A DNA stretch of 64,000 bases from assembly GCA_033065855.1 (NCBI GenBank), contig JAVXUO010003001.1, positions 186,001 through 250,000 of the forward strand. The letters are read 5' to 3'. This stretch comes from Escallonia rubra. Taxonomy: Eukaryota > Streptophyta > Magnoliopsida > Escalloniales > Escalloniaceae. The position numbers were made by a program, and so were the translations under genes. Every line of letters starts with the position of its first letter. Positions within the stretch are counted from its first letter, which is position 1. Below the pieces are notes generated by a model. That model was not told the origin of the DNA and ran no database searches. It was given only the letters and a program-made list of their open reading frames with translations. Below, one piece after another: positions 50,112-62,655 of the stretch.

Positions 50112-51709
50112 GGCAAGTTAGTCGCATCAGTGTCACAACGTTTGGAAACAAACTTTGGTTCTAGCATCCGAGTTCTCTGTAATTTTGTTGAGTGCTTTTA
50201 GTTTGCAATGTTTTGTAATTTTGGCACAAAACACTAGATGAAACAAGTACAATAACACATGAAACAGGAGAAACTTTTGAATACTCCCAAGTACTTCAGT
50301 TTGTTCCTCTCTGAACAATCCTTAGTGATAGCCGATAGGCTTTGATTTCGTCCTCCTTTGGTGCCAGTACCAAGAGGCTAAAACCTTCGGTTTCAATCGT
50401 TGTACTTGCCGAAGTTTGACCAAAGGAAATAGGGCATTACGACAGGCTTTTGGTCATGAAAAAGTCCAAGATTAAGAGTTCTTACTGTGTCACTTGTTGT
50501 GATAATTAATGTGAACTCGTCGTTCAAGTAAAAAGTATAATATCTTGTACCAATCTTTACAACAATGTTATACGGCATTACTCATTTGAGGAGACCATCC
50601 ACGATCTCTTTATTTTTAGTCTATTGTGACAATAACCGTGGTAACACAAACTTTAGAAGGATAGTAGAAAAACTTAGATAAATTTAACCGTGAGCTTTAG
50701 AACTAAAGCTAAAGCAAAAGCCCAAACAACATTGTACTCACGCATGTTCCATTGTTATAAAGCTCATAATAAGTATTGTCAGGATAAGGATCAACATCTC
50801 TGCTGTAATAGATTTAGTAACAAAATTGTCGGTAAAAGTATTTTCTTGTTGTCATTAAAATTTGTACCGACAATCATAGTAACAATATCCGCAAGTTTTT
50901 TCCAGTATTCGCGAATTTATAGCAATAAATTGATGAGAAGTATAAAATGCGATTTTGTCGCGAATATTTCAATCATTCGCGAGAATATCCAGAATATCTG
51001 GTAATGCGCGTAGAAGCTGCGATATTTTCGTATTTATTGCGACATCTTGGAACTCATTTTTTCCTAACACACCAACTACAATTCTCTTATTGTTTTTTTT
51101 TTCTGTCGCGATATTTTCGTATTTATTGAAATACGATTATATAACACACCAACTACAATTCTCTCTTTTTTTTTTGTCACTTTGAAGAGTAGAAGAACTA
51201 TTACGTTTTTGTTATTTGATTTATATTCAAAATCGACGAATTTCATATACTTTAAACTATTGTATCCTAAACGATTGATTGCCAAATTATTTCTGATTTA
51301 TAGTATGAATTTTGTCATTTCACCGAATTATTTCCAATTCACTAACGAAATTCTTCAAATAATTCTCAAATTCTAAATTATTATCCATGCCGAATAATTT
51401 TCCGAATTTGTCACTATGCGGACAACGTCGTTAAAACTTATTAAGCCTATATTTCTCCTCCTAGTCCGTATTGCTCGTGGCCCATAAGTACTAGTACTAG
51501 TACTAGTAGGCTTGATATTGGGCCGAACTTCCGAGTCCTCTCTGTTGATTCGCCGGAAGATATGAGCACAGGCGCAGCACTAGGAACCACCTGGCCAACT
51601 GTAAAACCCAATATTCCTTTCCGTTAATCGACGTTGGTGCAGGAGCAATTCACGAAGCTCTATCTTCACTCCTCAGCCGCTTCACCTCCTCAGACTTTTC
51701 TTCTCTCGA
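50112..51709. other. Intergenic; includes an AT-rich tandem duplication
   Basis: An 89-bp period duplication lies at about 51018-51180: both units carry GCGATATTTTCGTATTTATTG and end in ACACACCAACTACAATTCTC. The last 200 bp are the promoter and leader of the phosphatase gene. CTAGTACTAGTACTAGTA at about 51490-51507 is a short palindromic repeat. No other gene is seen. Confidence 0.5.
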
Positions 51710-54700
51710 ATGGGCGATTCCAGTTCTAGGTCCGTACTACCATTTGATTTGCACAACTCTCTTTAGGGCAATACACGCTCATCATTATCTCTGAATAACC
51801 TCGATAATGCCGTCCGTTTGTCCTTCGAGAAACTTAAAATAACGTTATAATGCATGCTCCAGTTCATCTTTGAGACGAAATATTATGATTATTCTTACTG
51901 ATTCAGTTTAACTAGTTAGGCTCGATTAATTTTTGTTTCAACAACGCCTTCTGGTAACTATTCGTCCTCAATCTGATTGCAGTAGTGATGTTAAACTCGA
52001 CACTGTAAGTCTGGATTATGCAGAGATCATCGTAGTACGACACGGTGAGACGCCATGGAACGCCGATGGTAGAATTCAGGTCCGTTTTTTGCCTTCGACG
52101 TGAACTTTTTTTTTTGTTTTGCGAATGTGATTTGGTTAACTGGCACGTAATCTTGAGAATTTAACGAGTTTATGCCTTCTTTTGTATGCAAAACATTGTA
52201 CGCTAGCTTCTTGAAATGTTTGGTGTCTTGAGTATTGTCTTCTGTAAGCCAATATAACAACTGAAGTATAATTGGGGTGTTAGAAACTGGCTTCGTATGT
52301 GTTGAACAATTGACTTGGTATGTTTCTGGTGTTCAGGTATGACGATGATTATATATAACTCATCTAAATTTTTGAGCTTGAACCAATTACTTACTGCTGA
52401 TTGAGATGTTAGTCAATGTATTAGGTCAAAGAAGGATAAAAAGACGTGCATTATAAGAATGAGTATGATTATGAGTCTCTGCTAGTAGATGTTTGAACCT
52501 TTTGTGGATTTCACACAAGGTTTGATATGGACTCGACGAGTGTTTGCAGTTGTGCTGCCATTGATCTGGAGTATGTATTTCACACAGTGTAGATCGTGCA
52601 ATTTTGAAATGTGCTTGTTTATAACCATTTGTCCATGTCAGTACTCAGTACTCGGTACTTATGGTTTTACTTGAAAGATCTCTCGGCAAGTCTACAAACA
52701 TTCACTACTTGTCGTGGAGTTGTTATTCAAGAAAAGAGTCTTTGTATGCACTCAAAAGCATAGTCAAGTCTCTCTCTCTCTCTCTCTCTCTGCATTTCGT
52801 TTATGTTCTTCTTCTGTGTCATATGTAGGTTATTGGTAGGCCTATGAGTTTTTCCTTGAGTTCTGATTAACTTCATTTTCTCCTTTTACCAGGGACACCT
52901 AGATGTGGAATTAAATGACATGGGTAAACAGCAAGCAGCTGCAGTAAGTTACCACCTGTATAGTATGCTTTTGCATCCCTGGCCTTTATACTGCCTGAAC
53001 TATTCATCTTTTTTGTTAAAGGTGGCTGAAAGACTATCCAGGGAACCTAAGTTTTCTATTGTTTACTCATCTGACTTGAAACGAGCTGCTCAGACAGCAG
53101 AGATGATAGCAAACAGCTGTGGCGGGCTCGAGGTATGAAATAAAACCCAAATATTACAAGCTAATCTTCCTTCCCTTTAAATTTCTTTTGTGTATGAGTT
53201 AACCTTGTCAAGTTTTGGGGTCCAAATAAATTACGATTATAATCAACAAATCTCTAGTATATGGTAATTTAGTACGGAGTAGAACACTTAGTTGTCAATA
53301 AAACATTTGCAATACCTACTCAGTCTACTTGTCAAATTTGTGGATTTTCTAGTAATAGGTTCCCTTCTGAGAATGCATTAAGTCAGCCTTTCCTGGACTC
53401 AAGTGTGGGACACTTTCCTAATTGAGTTGATATCCTAGTGATATCTTCACTCCTAACTTCAGATATGATTCGGGGAAGAAGTTTCATATCCATTTGGAAG
53501 TGAGTTTGCTCTCGTTTGAAGTTTGGGGGACTGGGCATCAAGAATTTGAGGCCTTTTAATGTAGCATTTCGAGGTAAATGGTATTGGAGGTGCCTTGTCG
53601 AGGAGGTGGCTCTGTTGAGAAGGGTGCTTGTGAGTATGGCATAAGGGAAAGAAGTTTATGCCCTTGCGTGACTAGGGGGCGTTTGATGTGAGCTTGTGGG
53701 TTGGCTTTAACAAAGGCTTGGGCTCTTTCCAAAAATATTGGCATGAGGCTACGGTTTCGGCAAGGTATTTGAGGTGGATGGGAGGCACTCTTCAATTTTT
53801 ATCCGGAGTTACTTAGTACTGTGGTTCATTAAGATTAAGCTGTTGCGGATGTGGTTCAATTCAGTAGAGGCAATATATCTTGGAATCCAGTGTTTTTAGA
53901 AGGAATATCCATGGTTGCGAACTTGATGTGGTGGCTGACCAACAAGTGTAGTGTGTTATGGCTTGGGAAGGACGTAGATCTGCTTTCAGTAAAGTGCTTA
54001 CAGTTTGTTGTAATCTAAATCTCTTTTCCTTGGTAGGCAATTTGGAAACATCAGTGCCTCTCAAACTAGGCCTTTGTTGTTTGGGATCGGATTGGAATGC
54101 GATTTTGACGGGAGATAATTTGAGAAAGCGGAACAGCATATATGTGAATTGGCGCTTCATGGTAAGTTGGATGGAGAAGGTGTATATCATTGTTCTTTCA
54201 TTGCTCAACGGCAAAAGGTACTTGGCAGCCTGTGCTGTCTCCTTCTGGTATCTCCCCATATGCTGGAAACAGTAGTGGTCTTGTTTCATAGCTGGTGCCT
54301 AGAGGAAAAGAAAGATGGCCATTTGAGGTGTGAGCCCTCTTTGCAACTTTTGATTGCTATGGCGAGAGAAGAATAACAAAGCTTTTGAAGCGGCAAAGCT
54401 TTTGTTGACCAAACTCCATCTCTCGCCATGAATACCATATTTTTGTGGACTGTTTTGATTGTATCGGTTCTGCTGATGGCTTTTTGGATTTTCTTGACAT
54501 AAAATAGAATACATTTCATAAATAAGTAGATAAACAAGTATACTGAAGCCTTCAATTATTTTCAAGGTTGGCCTTTAAAGAGAATCCGAAATTATGGTGT
54601 TGAACGTCCTGATGGTCGGCAAAGTAGCATTTTGAGTCCTTATGACAATAGTGGCAAAAAATAATTAAAAGGCCTAATGAACGATTAAAGCATGATAAAG

Positions 54701-57646
54701 AAGGAAAGCTAATAAGGCTTTATGGTGGAGAAAGATGGAGATTTTTAGAAGCTCATAAAGGGCCAGTTACCGGCCAAGGACCTAAAGGCCTATATGAGAT
54801 AACGACATCATACCATGCTCAACGATCAGAGAGAAAAAAAATTAAAGAAGAACTGTCCTTTCATGCAGAGAGCCAAATGATTCCTCGTAGGATCACGAAG
54901 CTTTTTAATAATCCCCTTGTACTGTAAGTGTGAATTCACAATTCTAACAAGATTTCCCCAATGAACGGGATGCTTACTGATATAATCTCTTCATTCATGA
55001 CACGGGCTTTCACACAGCTTGCAAATGATTAAGTTTTCCCGATATAGTTTTTTTGTCAAATGACTGAGGCACGTTGTTGGACTAGGATATGTTAGCAACT
55101 TTAATGAGTAGATGAGAGTGCTATTTGAAGTGTGACATTATGCCCTCTTAGGATAAGTTGGGATCCGTATTGGATATCACTGGTTCGACGGAGAACCCTG
55201 TTTATTGTGTGTTTTTGAAGGATGGTTCTTTTAGTGATTAACGAACTAGCTTCTCACTGGGTGTACAAGTTTCATGGCACCAAATGAGGTTCAGCTCTGT
55301 TGAGGAACTAATGCATTGCATGTAGTATTTTTTTCATTCTGGCCGATATCTTGTGCTTTTATTTCAGGTCATTAAAGATCCAGGCCTGCGGGAAAGACAT
55401 TTGGGAGACCTTCAGGGTCTTGTTTCTAGTGAAGTAGCTAAAGTCAATCCTAAGGCTTACCAAGCTTATGTATCTCACAGGAGAGATCAGGAAATCCCAG
55501 TAAGTACCCTGTTTATTACTCATGAGGTTCTGATCCATGCATGGCTGGTTCTAGTAGTAGTATTTGTCAGTGTACAACACGTGTTTTTCTTTTTCTAAGT
55601 CATGAGTACCCATTTGGCAAACCCTTTAATGAGCTGAATGGATCTGTGAGCTCCAACTTGTATGAAACTTTTGCTCAAAACTTCATCTTCAGGTGACAAT
55701 AGCACAGGCTAAATTATCAGTAGTATTGCTTTCATATCCATGAGTTTGGATGAACGTTTAATTTCCCCTCATAGTCGTCTTTCTTGCTATATGCTGCTAT
55801 GACGCCATTCAGATTAGCATCCATCCTGTAATAAAAATTGCTCTTTGTTGTGATATGTTAGAAACAATTGTGAACTTTTTTTAAAAGTAGCTGCAGGAAG
55901 GGGGGGGGCAGTGGCGGACCTACGTTGGAACGAGGGGGGCTGCTGTACCCCCTCAACTTCTTGGAAAAGTTTTTTTTTTTATTTATTTCACCTCTTTGAC
56001 TCTCTCAGCCACCCACCGGCGACGGACAACAGCCGACAGTGAGAGCTCAGATCTGGAACGAGTGGAGGCTCGGCCACTCACCGGCGACGGGCAACGGCCG
56101 ACGACAACATACCGACACGGCAGCAAGCAGGGGCTCCTGTCCCTCCTTCAAAAGAATATGGACCGTCCTTTTTTTGCTAGGAGAACTTTAGTAGAGTACC
56201 ACCGCCTCCACAAAATCCAGTACCTTCCATTTATCACCGCCTCCACAAAATCCAGTACCACTGCCTCCACCAGAAAATCAGACCCTTCATTCTCGAATTG
56301 CTTCTATTTTGTTGCAGACAGCTCCACCGAACCGAATGGGGTTGGATCACCATGGCACCACCGCAATAGAAGAGTAGGGATCGAGGATGAGGGTGATGTT
56401 ATGGTGATTGAGGTGGCTGCCGTGGGTGGTGATTGGTGATGCATGATGGTGCTGCAGTTTTGAGGTGATTGAGGATGGCGATTGATGATTGAGGGTGGAA
56501 GTTGATGATTGTGGGTTGCACTTTTGAGGTGGTTTTGTAGTGGCTGTGTGGGTCAATAGGGCTGGAGACAAGGAGATCATAGCTAGTCAGCGGTGGCCAT
56601 GATGACGAGGCGTGGTTTTTCGTGGTGGCTCGGCAGTAGGGTGTACTTCTTCGTAGTGGCAAGATGGGTGGGCTTGGTTCATCATGGCAGCTCACCATCA
56701 CTTCGGAAGTGATGGTGTCAAAGTTAAGAAGAAAACAGGTGAAGAATAGTTTTTCTTTTGGCTTTATTGTGACACTGATCAACTGATGTTGCACAATTGT
56801 ACGAGGTTATACTCTTTGGACGAGTTTTTTCTCAAAACAAAAATGAAATGCTGTAGACGAAAAATCCAAAATGAATTTTTTTGTCATCATTACAAATATG
56901 AAAAATAAACCCAAAATGTTTAACTTGGAGTGAACTATTGTCTAACATAGGCTTAGGTTAGAGTCCATGATGATTTTGATCCGTGTTCTAGTGGTGAAAC
57001 TTCAAATGGAACACCCCCCCCACCCATAGTGGCGGAATCCTGATTCCGCCACTATGGGTGAGGGGGGTGTTCCCGCCACTATGGGTGAGGGGGGTGTTCC
57101 ATTTGAAGTTACTGCTATTACTATCAAAGCTTGGAACTTCATCCACATACGTGTTTGTTTATTTAGATAGTTGTGGTTCATGTAATATGTATATGTTATA
57201 AACTATATAATTTAGGTATTTATTGTGTTATGAGTAGCTTTCTGGGTTTTTAAGTGAACCATCGTTCTCATTGCATATACAGGGTGGTGGAGAAAGTCTT
57301 GATCAACTATATGAACGCTGCACATCTTCGTTGCAGAGAATCGGCAATAAACACAAAGGTCTGTTTATATTCACATTGACATCAATTAGAAGTTGGAGCA
57401 CAATATGTGACAGTTCTTCCTACTGCAGGAGAGCGTGTGGTGGTTGTCACTCATGGTGGTGTTATCAGAGCATTTCACAAGCGAACTTCCCCGCGTGGAC
57501 GTCCGGGGAAGATACTGAATACATCAGTCAACGTTTTTCACTTGTCTGACGATGAATGGACCATAAAAGCCTGGGGAGATGTTAGTCACCTCAACCAAAC
57601 GGGATTTCTGAAGTCGGGTTTTGGTGGGGACAGATATTCTGGATAA
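51710..57646 (+). CDS. Phosphoglycerate-mutase-like phosphoserine phosphatase (234 aa, 7 exons)
   Basis: A histidine-phosphatase superfamily enzyme, closest to Arabidopsis At3g50520 and At5g04120, the latter reported as a metal-independent phosphoserine phosphatase. Exons: 51710-51729, 51983-52079, 52893-52943, 53022-53132, 55368-55499, 57283-57358, 57429-57646; all phases join. The phosphoryl-accepting His is in [10 protein letters not shown]. Arg/Glu of the active site are in [12 protein letters not shown] and [11 protein letters not shown]. The second catalytic His is in [11 protein letters not shown]. The C-terminal end [14 protein letters not shown] is typical of this plant group. The N-terminal residues (MGDSSSS) are short, with no transit peptide visible. 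Introns 4 and 5 hold mobile-element debris. No defects. Substrate in this species inferred from orthology. Confidence 0.94.
52769..52791. repeat. CT microsatellite in phosphatase intron 2
   Basis: About eleven CT dinucleotides in a row. Similar CT tracts occur in block U (25811, 38846 and 41484), but the flanking DNA is unrelated. Confidence 0.8.
53470..53960 (+). mobile_element. LINE (L1-type) reverse transcriptase fragment in intron 4
   Basis: One frame reads [20 protein letters not shown] and then [17 protein letters not shown], the end-of-RT region typical of plant L1 LINEs (usual form GGLGxRNLxxFNxALLxKWxWR). The frame is lost on both sides, with stops soon after. Ends and target duplication are not visible. 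A decayed insertion, same orientation as the host gene. Confidence 0.7.
55909..57054. mobile_element. Tip100-like hAT element in intron 5 (about 1146 bp)
   Basis: Left end CAGTGGCGGACCTACGTTGG and right end, inverted, TAGTGGCGGAATCAGG fit Tip100-type hAT termini. The right end lies in a large palindrome (56998-57110), so the exact border and the 8-bp duplication are unclear; the left flank is a G-run. The 55980-56440 part is GC-rich with open frames of no known family. Confidence 0.65.
56998..57110. repeat. 113-bp palindrome with internal tandem unit
   Basis: The left arm AACTTCAAATGGAACACCCC continues to TAGTGGCGGAATC; the right arm mirrors it from GATTCCGCCACTA out to GTTCCATTTGAAGTT. The mirror core is CACCCATAGTGGCGG / CCGCCACTATGGGTG. 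The right arm holds two tandem copies of a unit of about 30 bp, CCGCCACTATGGGTGAGGGG. It looks like an inverted duplication of the end of the hAT element. Confidence 0.85.
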
Positions 57647-58808
57647 TTCAGTCGGTCTGTATCCTGAGATTGGAGTTGCTGGAGTTCTAGAAAGGGTGAA
57701 ATCTCGACTATTTTAGAAGTCACTGCTACATCCTTGGAGTAGGTTTGGCTCATTAGATACGTAATAATAGCCGTTTTAATGTCCGAAGGTCATGGACATT
57801 ATCAGGGAGGTTCCCACAGCGGCCTCAACTTTTGCCGAAGCAAATGCGGCACTAGAAATTTGTACCATCTGCTTCTCTGGCTGTATACTACTTCAGCGTG
57901 AAGCAAGTTTGGCAAAAAAGACTTGTAGCTAAATAGAATGCCAATGGATCATTCATCAGAAAACAAAATTCACGAGGAGATCATTCTCACAGATCACTGT
58001 TGATGGTAATTTTATCATTTCGCTTTAATATATGTCTACGTGCTGTGAAATTTGTTGGTTAAAAGATTTGTAAGCGTAGAAGTTGGATGATATTGACTGA
58101 ATGCTGGCACCACATGGCCTGCATGTGTGGGATGGTAACCTTTCAAGCGTAAAGATGCAGAAAACTTGGACATTACGTACTTCTCAAACAGTAATGGTGG
58201 CAGTCACTGAACAGTTAGGGGATTCTATTGATGCTATGTTTAATTGGATCTCCACAAGAAGCAAACAGTTTCCTGTTGTGAAAGTGTTGGAAATCTCTTG
58301 TGGTCCTGAGTTCTATTTGTTTTCTACTTGTCCCCTTTCACATTATCACATGCTTACTGGATTCTGGACGCTGATACCGGCTGCAATTCGATGAGTGAAC
58401 AAGAAACGCGCCATATTTGTTTTGACAGTTCTGCAAGGGAGGAGGGGCAAAAACAAAAGCCAGATCGTGTGCCCTACGTTGCATATGTACTTTCTTGATC
58501 TTCTTTACATGTTTTTGATGAGCTATCTCGTCGTCAGTTAGATGGATACCCAAGGTCCGTATGCCGCAAATATTTTCACGAAGGATGCAAAATCGGCCAA
58601 TAATGGTGTGTCGGCCAATAATGGTGTGGAAATAGCCGGCTTTATCCCTTTTAATAGCTTTTGGTCCTTCTACATTTTTTTCTTTTCGATAGAAGATGAA
58701 AATAGCATATATAACTATGAACACGTCCTATGTGACTAACTACTAAGAACTGTAGTGTGATTTAAGCCGGTATGCATTTTATAATTGACATACGTTCGAC
58801 CATTGTCA
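57647..58808. other. 3' UTR of the phosphatase and intergenic DNA
   Basis: No gene supported. A 17-bp word CGGCCAATAATGGTGTG occurs twice in tandem at about 58594-58627. The plus-strand open frame at 58101-58394 has no recognisable motif. Confidence 0.45.
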
Positions 58809-59309
58809 TATAATCCTGGGCAAAGCGGTTACGGAGGAATTGCTAGAGATGATAGAGGCTACTGGATTGAGGGTTTCTTTGGAAGTATTGGCAAGAACAC
58901 AAGTCTTAACGCAGAAGTTTGGGGCATCCATCGCGGCCTATCTACTATTCGTGACAGAAACTGGAGGCAGACAATCATTGAATCAGACTCTACCGCTGCT
59001 CTCACCTTGATAAAGACACAAGAAATTCAAAATCACCCTCTGCGTGCGCTTGTAGAAGACTGTCGGGCAATCATAGCCCACACGGGATGCGTGCTGACAC
59101 ACACCATGAGGGAAGGCAACAAATGTGCCGATTACCTAGCAAACCTGGGAGCAAGCCAAGGAGAAGCTTACGTTCATCTTGCAGAGGCTCCCACTGATTT
59201 GGGAAGCCTTCTTGTTGCGGATATGATTGGAGTGGCCTTCGAAAGGCACCAAAACTAATTCTATGTAATTTGTTTTTTCTTTTTCCTTTGTACCAAAAAA
59301 AAATATATA
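58809..59309 (+). mobile_element. 5'-truncated LINE end with an RNase H domain
   Basis: An open frame to the TAA at 59256-59258 (about 150 codons) reads as an RNase H (RVT_3) domain: NPGQSGYGGIARDDRG, then SLNAEVWGIHRGL with the catalytic Glu, IIESDSTAAL with the second Asp, and MREGNKCADYLANLGA with the His/Asp end. The start of the domain (usual DGS with the first Asp) is missing. The frame is followed by TTTGTACCAAAAAAAAA, a typical LINE 3' end with a short A-tail. Such domains close plant L1 LINEs, so this is a 5'-truncated copy. I found no target duplication. Few decay marks, so it is fairly young, or less likely a domesticated gene. Confidence 0.75.
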
Positions 59310-60761
59310 CACTTAATTGCAGATCTATTGCAAGTGTTCATTTGCAACATCAAACCCTAAGGATCCGATTGGACTAAGAACTGAAGTTCTATTGTCTGGA
59401 CAGTTTCTTTGGAAGTTTTTTTTTTATCTGATCTGATGTCCTCGAGGGGACGTCTCTTTAGAATTGCAACCTTAACTCTCGCCCAATTTCATGAAATTGA
59501 TTCTTTATTGTCTTGCCCATCAAATTACTAAAGGGTTAATAACAAAATTGTCTTCCATAATTTACACATTTTTATAATTTTTGTTCATGTATATTTAACT
59601 TTTGGAATAGTGTCTCTTGTAATTTAAGAAGCATTTCAGATTTATTCAAAAAATTTAATGCCTGTTCATTTTCTGGTGTTGAGTGTGCCCTTTTTTCATT
59701 AACAAGTTGGTATCATCAGCATCGCCACTACCAACCACCCGCTGCGATCACCATCAGTTGCAACCACATTACCCACCATCGATCACCACCACTGATCACC
59801 ACCACTACTTTCCCCCTGTTTTTCTCTCTCTTCCATCATTTCAGTGTCAGTAACACCACTTATTGCCAAAATCTTTCCATTGCTACTCCGTACTTCTCTT
59901 CTTTCTCTCTTTCGTTTTATTATCTCTCTTAATTTTTCTCTCAATTTTTGCCAGCGCCATTATCCACAACCCCGGAGCCTACCAGTGTCTCGCCATAATC
60001 CTCCACCATCACCATCACCATACAATCGACCACAAACCCCTGACCACCACCATTAAGATGGACTACATCCATCATACTTCCACTAAAATCCTCGTCCATC
60101 CAGATTCGATCAACACCCTCCCCTACCACCGCCGTAACATCTCCACCAATGAGCAAAGGTGTCATAGAAAGAAAGAAAAAGGAGAAATGGAGGTGGTTGG
60201 TGGGTGCAGTTTGTGTCGATGGGTTTTGGCGGTGTTGGAGTTCAGGGCAGAGGCTTTTGGTGGGGCTGGCCAGTTGCCAATAATGGTGGTGGTGGTTTGC
60301 ATAGAAAGAAAGAAAGAGAGGTGGCTGGTGGGTGCAAGTTGTGCCAATTTTGGTTTTGGTGGTGGTGGTGGAGTTCGTGGTGGTGGCTTTGGTAGGACTG
60401 GTCTGTGTCAATGATGGTGGTGGTGGTGGTGGTTGGCATAGAACGGAATAAAGAGGGGAAATAGAGGTGGTTGGGTGCTGGTGGTGTCAGTTTGGGTTTT
60501 GACGGTGACAAAGGCGAGTGGCATTGGTGAAGTTCGTGGTGGGGGCTTTGGTTAGGCGGGGTCTGTGCCAATGATTGTGGTGGTGGTTGGCATAGAAAGG
60601 GTAAGGAGTGTACCAATTTGGCCCTAGAAAAATGGCATGTATTGTTGCACGTGCATACTCAACGCTCCAAAATAAACTGAACGTTTTAAGTTTTGGATTG
60701 ATTTGCAATAGTTTGTTGATTTACATGGACACTATCGCAAAATAGTTAAAATTTTTAAAAA
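59310..60761. other. Intergenic with a minisatellite
   Basis: About 59700-60160 is CACCAT/CACCAC-rich. About 60160-60605 holds three to four imperfect repeats of 125-155 bp; landmarks GGCATAGAA recur at about 60299, 60438 and 60589, each followed by GAGGTGG or AAGGAG words and a GTGCCAAT/GTGTCAAT word. The open frames on both strands here are low-complexity Thr/His/Gly runs and are not genes. Confidence 0.6.
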
Positions 60762-61914
60762 GGGCTAATTACACCTATGTCACTGAGGTTTGGGGGTAAT
60801 TACACTCAAGGACACAAAGTTTCAAAATGTAACATTTCGTGACCAAAAGTGTTTCAAATGTATCACCCGTGTCCAACCGTTAGGTTTCCGTCCAAAAAGT
60901 GTAATTTTCATCATTTTGTATTTTAAACATGATAATACTGCCCTTGTACAATGTATCTTGAATAATTTTTATAATTTTTAACTTAGGATAACAAATCTTA
61001 ATTCTTTAAAATTAGGGTTTGAAACTAATTTGTAAATTAAGCTTTTAAAATTTGCAAATTAAGCTTTCAAATGTCCAATTGAATTAATTAGGGTTTCAAA
61101 ATCAACCTTAATTTAAAAGTTAGGGTTTTGAAACCTTAAAATTAGGGTTTCAGAACCCTAATTTTGAAATTAGGGTTTATCCACATCTGGAATCTTGCCG
61201 CCGGCAGCCCCAGCTCCCTCCCACGACCCATGTCGCCGGTAACCCAAGCCCCCTCCCTTCCCCCAAACCCACGTCGTCGCTGCCCTTCCCTCAGCCCCAC
61301 ATTGTCGCCGTCGTGACAGATCTCCACCTTCGCTGCAGATATCCCATACAAGCGGAGTGATTTCAACCGGCGCGGTGAAGTTTCAGCCGGCGGAAAGGGG
61401 TGCCGTGGCGATAAAAGGGCGTAGTTGCTGATCCGGGGTGGGCGGTGACGGGGAAGGGGGAGGTAGGCGGTGACGGGGTGACGAGGAAGGGGGAGGCAGA
61501 TGGGGTGCGGCGCCGGGGAAGGGGAGGAAGAAGGGGCTGGTGGGTGACGGGGAAGGGGGAGGCAGGTGGGGTGCGGCGCCGGGGAAGGGGAGGAAGAATG
61601 GGTGGGTGGGTGACGAGGAAGGGGGAGGCAGGGGTGGGTGGGTGACGGGGAAGGGGGATGCAGATGAGGGGGTGGGGGTTGGGGGGGGGGGGGGTTAAGA
61701 GTAAAGTAAAGATGAAATAAAGTCTTTTTTTTTAATGAAGTAATGGCATTAAAAAAAATAAGGTTCTAACTCAGGGGCAATACAATCTTTTCATTAAAAC
61801 CGTTAAGATTTTTAGGGTTCTGTTTGTCGATGGACATAAGTGTTACATTTTGAAACTTTGTGTCCTTGAGTGTAATTTACCTCCAAACCTCAGGGACATA
61901 GGTGTAATTAGCCC
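60762..61914 (-). mobile_element. Non-autonomous Mutator-like element, copy 2 (1153 bp)
   Basis: Ends GGGCTAATTACACC and GGTGTAATTAGCCC with a perfect 9-bp target duplication TTTTAAAAA (60753-60761, 61915-61923). Read in reverse it follows the copy at 25960-27297 (CTTAACGGTTTTAATGAAAAG and AATGCCATTACTTC words in the same order). AGGGTTTTGAAACC inverted words lie at 61010-61170. A GC-rich core (61190-61690) has tandem GGGGAAGGGGGAGGCAG units. No transposase. Confidence 0.9.
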
Positions 61915-62499
61915 TTTTAAAAAAAGACCTACAAAAAAGTGTAAATTACAAGTGATAGTTTATCATTAACCCAATACTTAACTCCAAGGACGAACCCAAC
62001 CAACCAATTAGTGTCTTAGCCTCACGCTCGGGCCATCGAACCACTGTGACTTCGCCGAAAAGTCACCAAGTCCACCATGTGATATAATCGTACTGCTGAG
62101 GGTTTGATTGATAACCAAAATCACGCAGGGTCACGGGACTTAGTTGTCGAGTCACCAATCAAATGCTAGAAGTTTGTTAAATAATTGCCAAAGCCATTGC
62201 CCAAAAGTCCCATCATATCTGGGAAGCTGTTGGTTGTCGCTTGCTGCCTCGCTTGAAAACTGCCACCAATCACCTTTATCACTGGATTTGCAAATTTTCT
62301 TACAAAATTCTAGTAGTAATAAGTAGTTTTAAGCCCATGACCTTGAGGTTATGCTACCAACAAGCTAATGCTTCCATCTAATGTTAGGACTGCATTTCCA
62401 AATCTTACAATGTATTCAGACAATAAAGTTGAGAGTTATTTTACAATCGGAAATATTAAAGATACGATTTTAATTCTCATTTCCGATTGGACAATCCTT
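61915..62499. other. Intergenic, nothing specific seen
   Basis: AT-rich low-copy-looking DNA with no gene, inverted repeats or tandem arrays that I can support. Confidence 0.4.
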
Positions 62500-62639
62500 T
62501 ATTTTATTTTATTTTTTGAATTTTCCAAAGGAAAATACTAGAACTGCAAATATGGGTAACCGCAAGAGGGAGGAATCGAATACGGGACCTCGAGGTCACT
62601 CCTCGAGGCCCCTTGTCAACTCAACCAACCCCCTTGGTT
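62500..62639 (-). mobile_element. tRNA-derived SINE (about 140 bp)
   Basis: Read on the minus strand it has an A-box-like TTGGTTGAGTTGACAAGG, then a B-box-like GTATTCGATTCC about 35 bp later (RNA polymerase III promoter), and an A-rich tail (AAAAAATAAAATAAAATAAA) at its 3' end. A perfect 16-bp target duplication CGATTGGACAATCCTT flanks it (62484-62499 and 62640-62655). Long exact duplications are typical of LINE-driven retroposition. The structure looks complete. Confidence 0.87.
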
Positions 62640-62655
62640 CGATTGGACAATCCTT

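Noticed and set aside
59863-60414. Overlapping long open frames on both strands
   Set aside because: They come from GGTGGT/CACCAC low-complexity repeats. Protein-like features are absent and both strands are equally open.
62510-62640. tRNA gene on the minus strand
   Set aside because: A- and B-box-like motifs exist, but there is no cloverleaf. The A-tail and 16-bp duplication identify a SINE.
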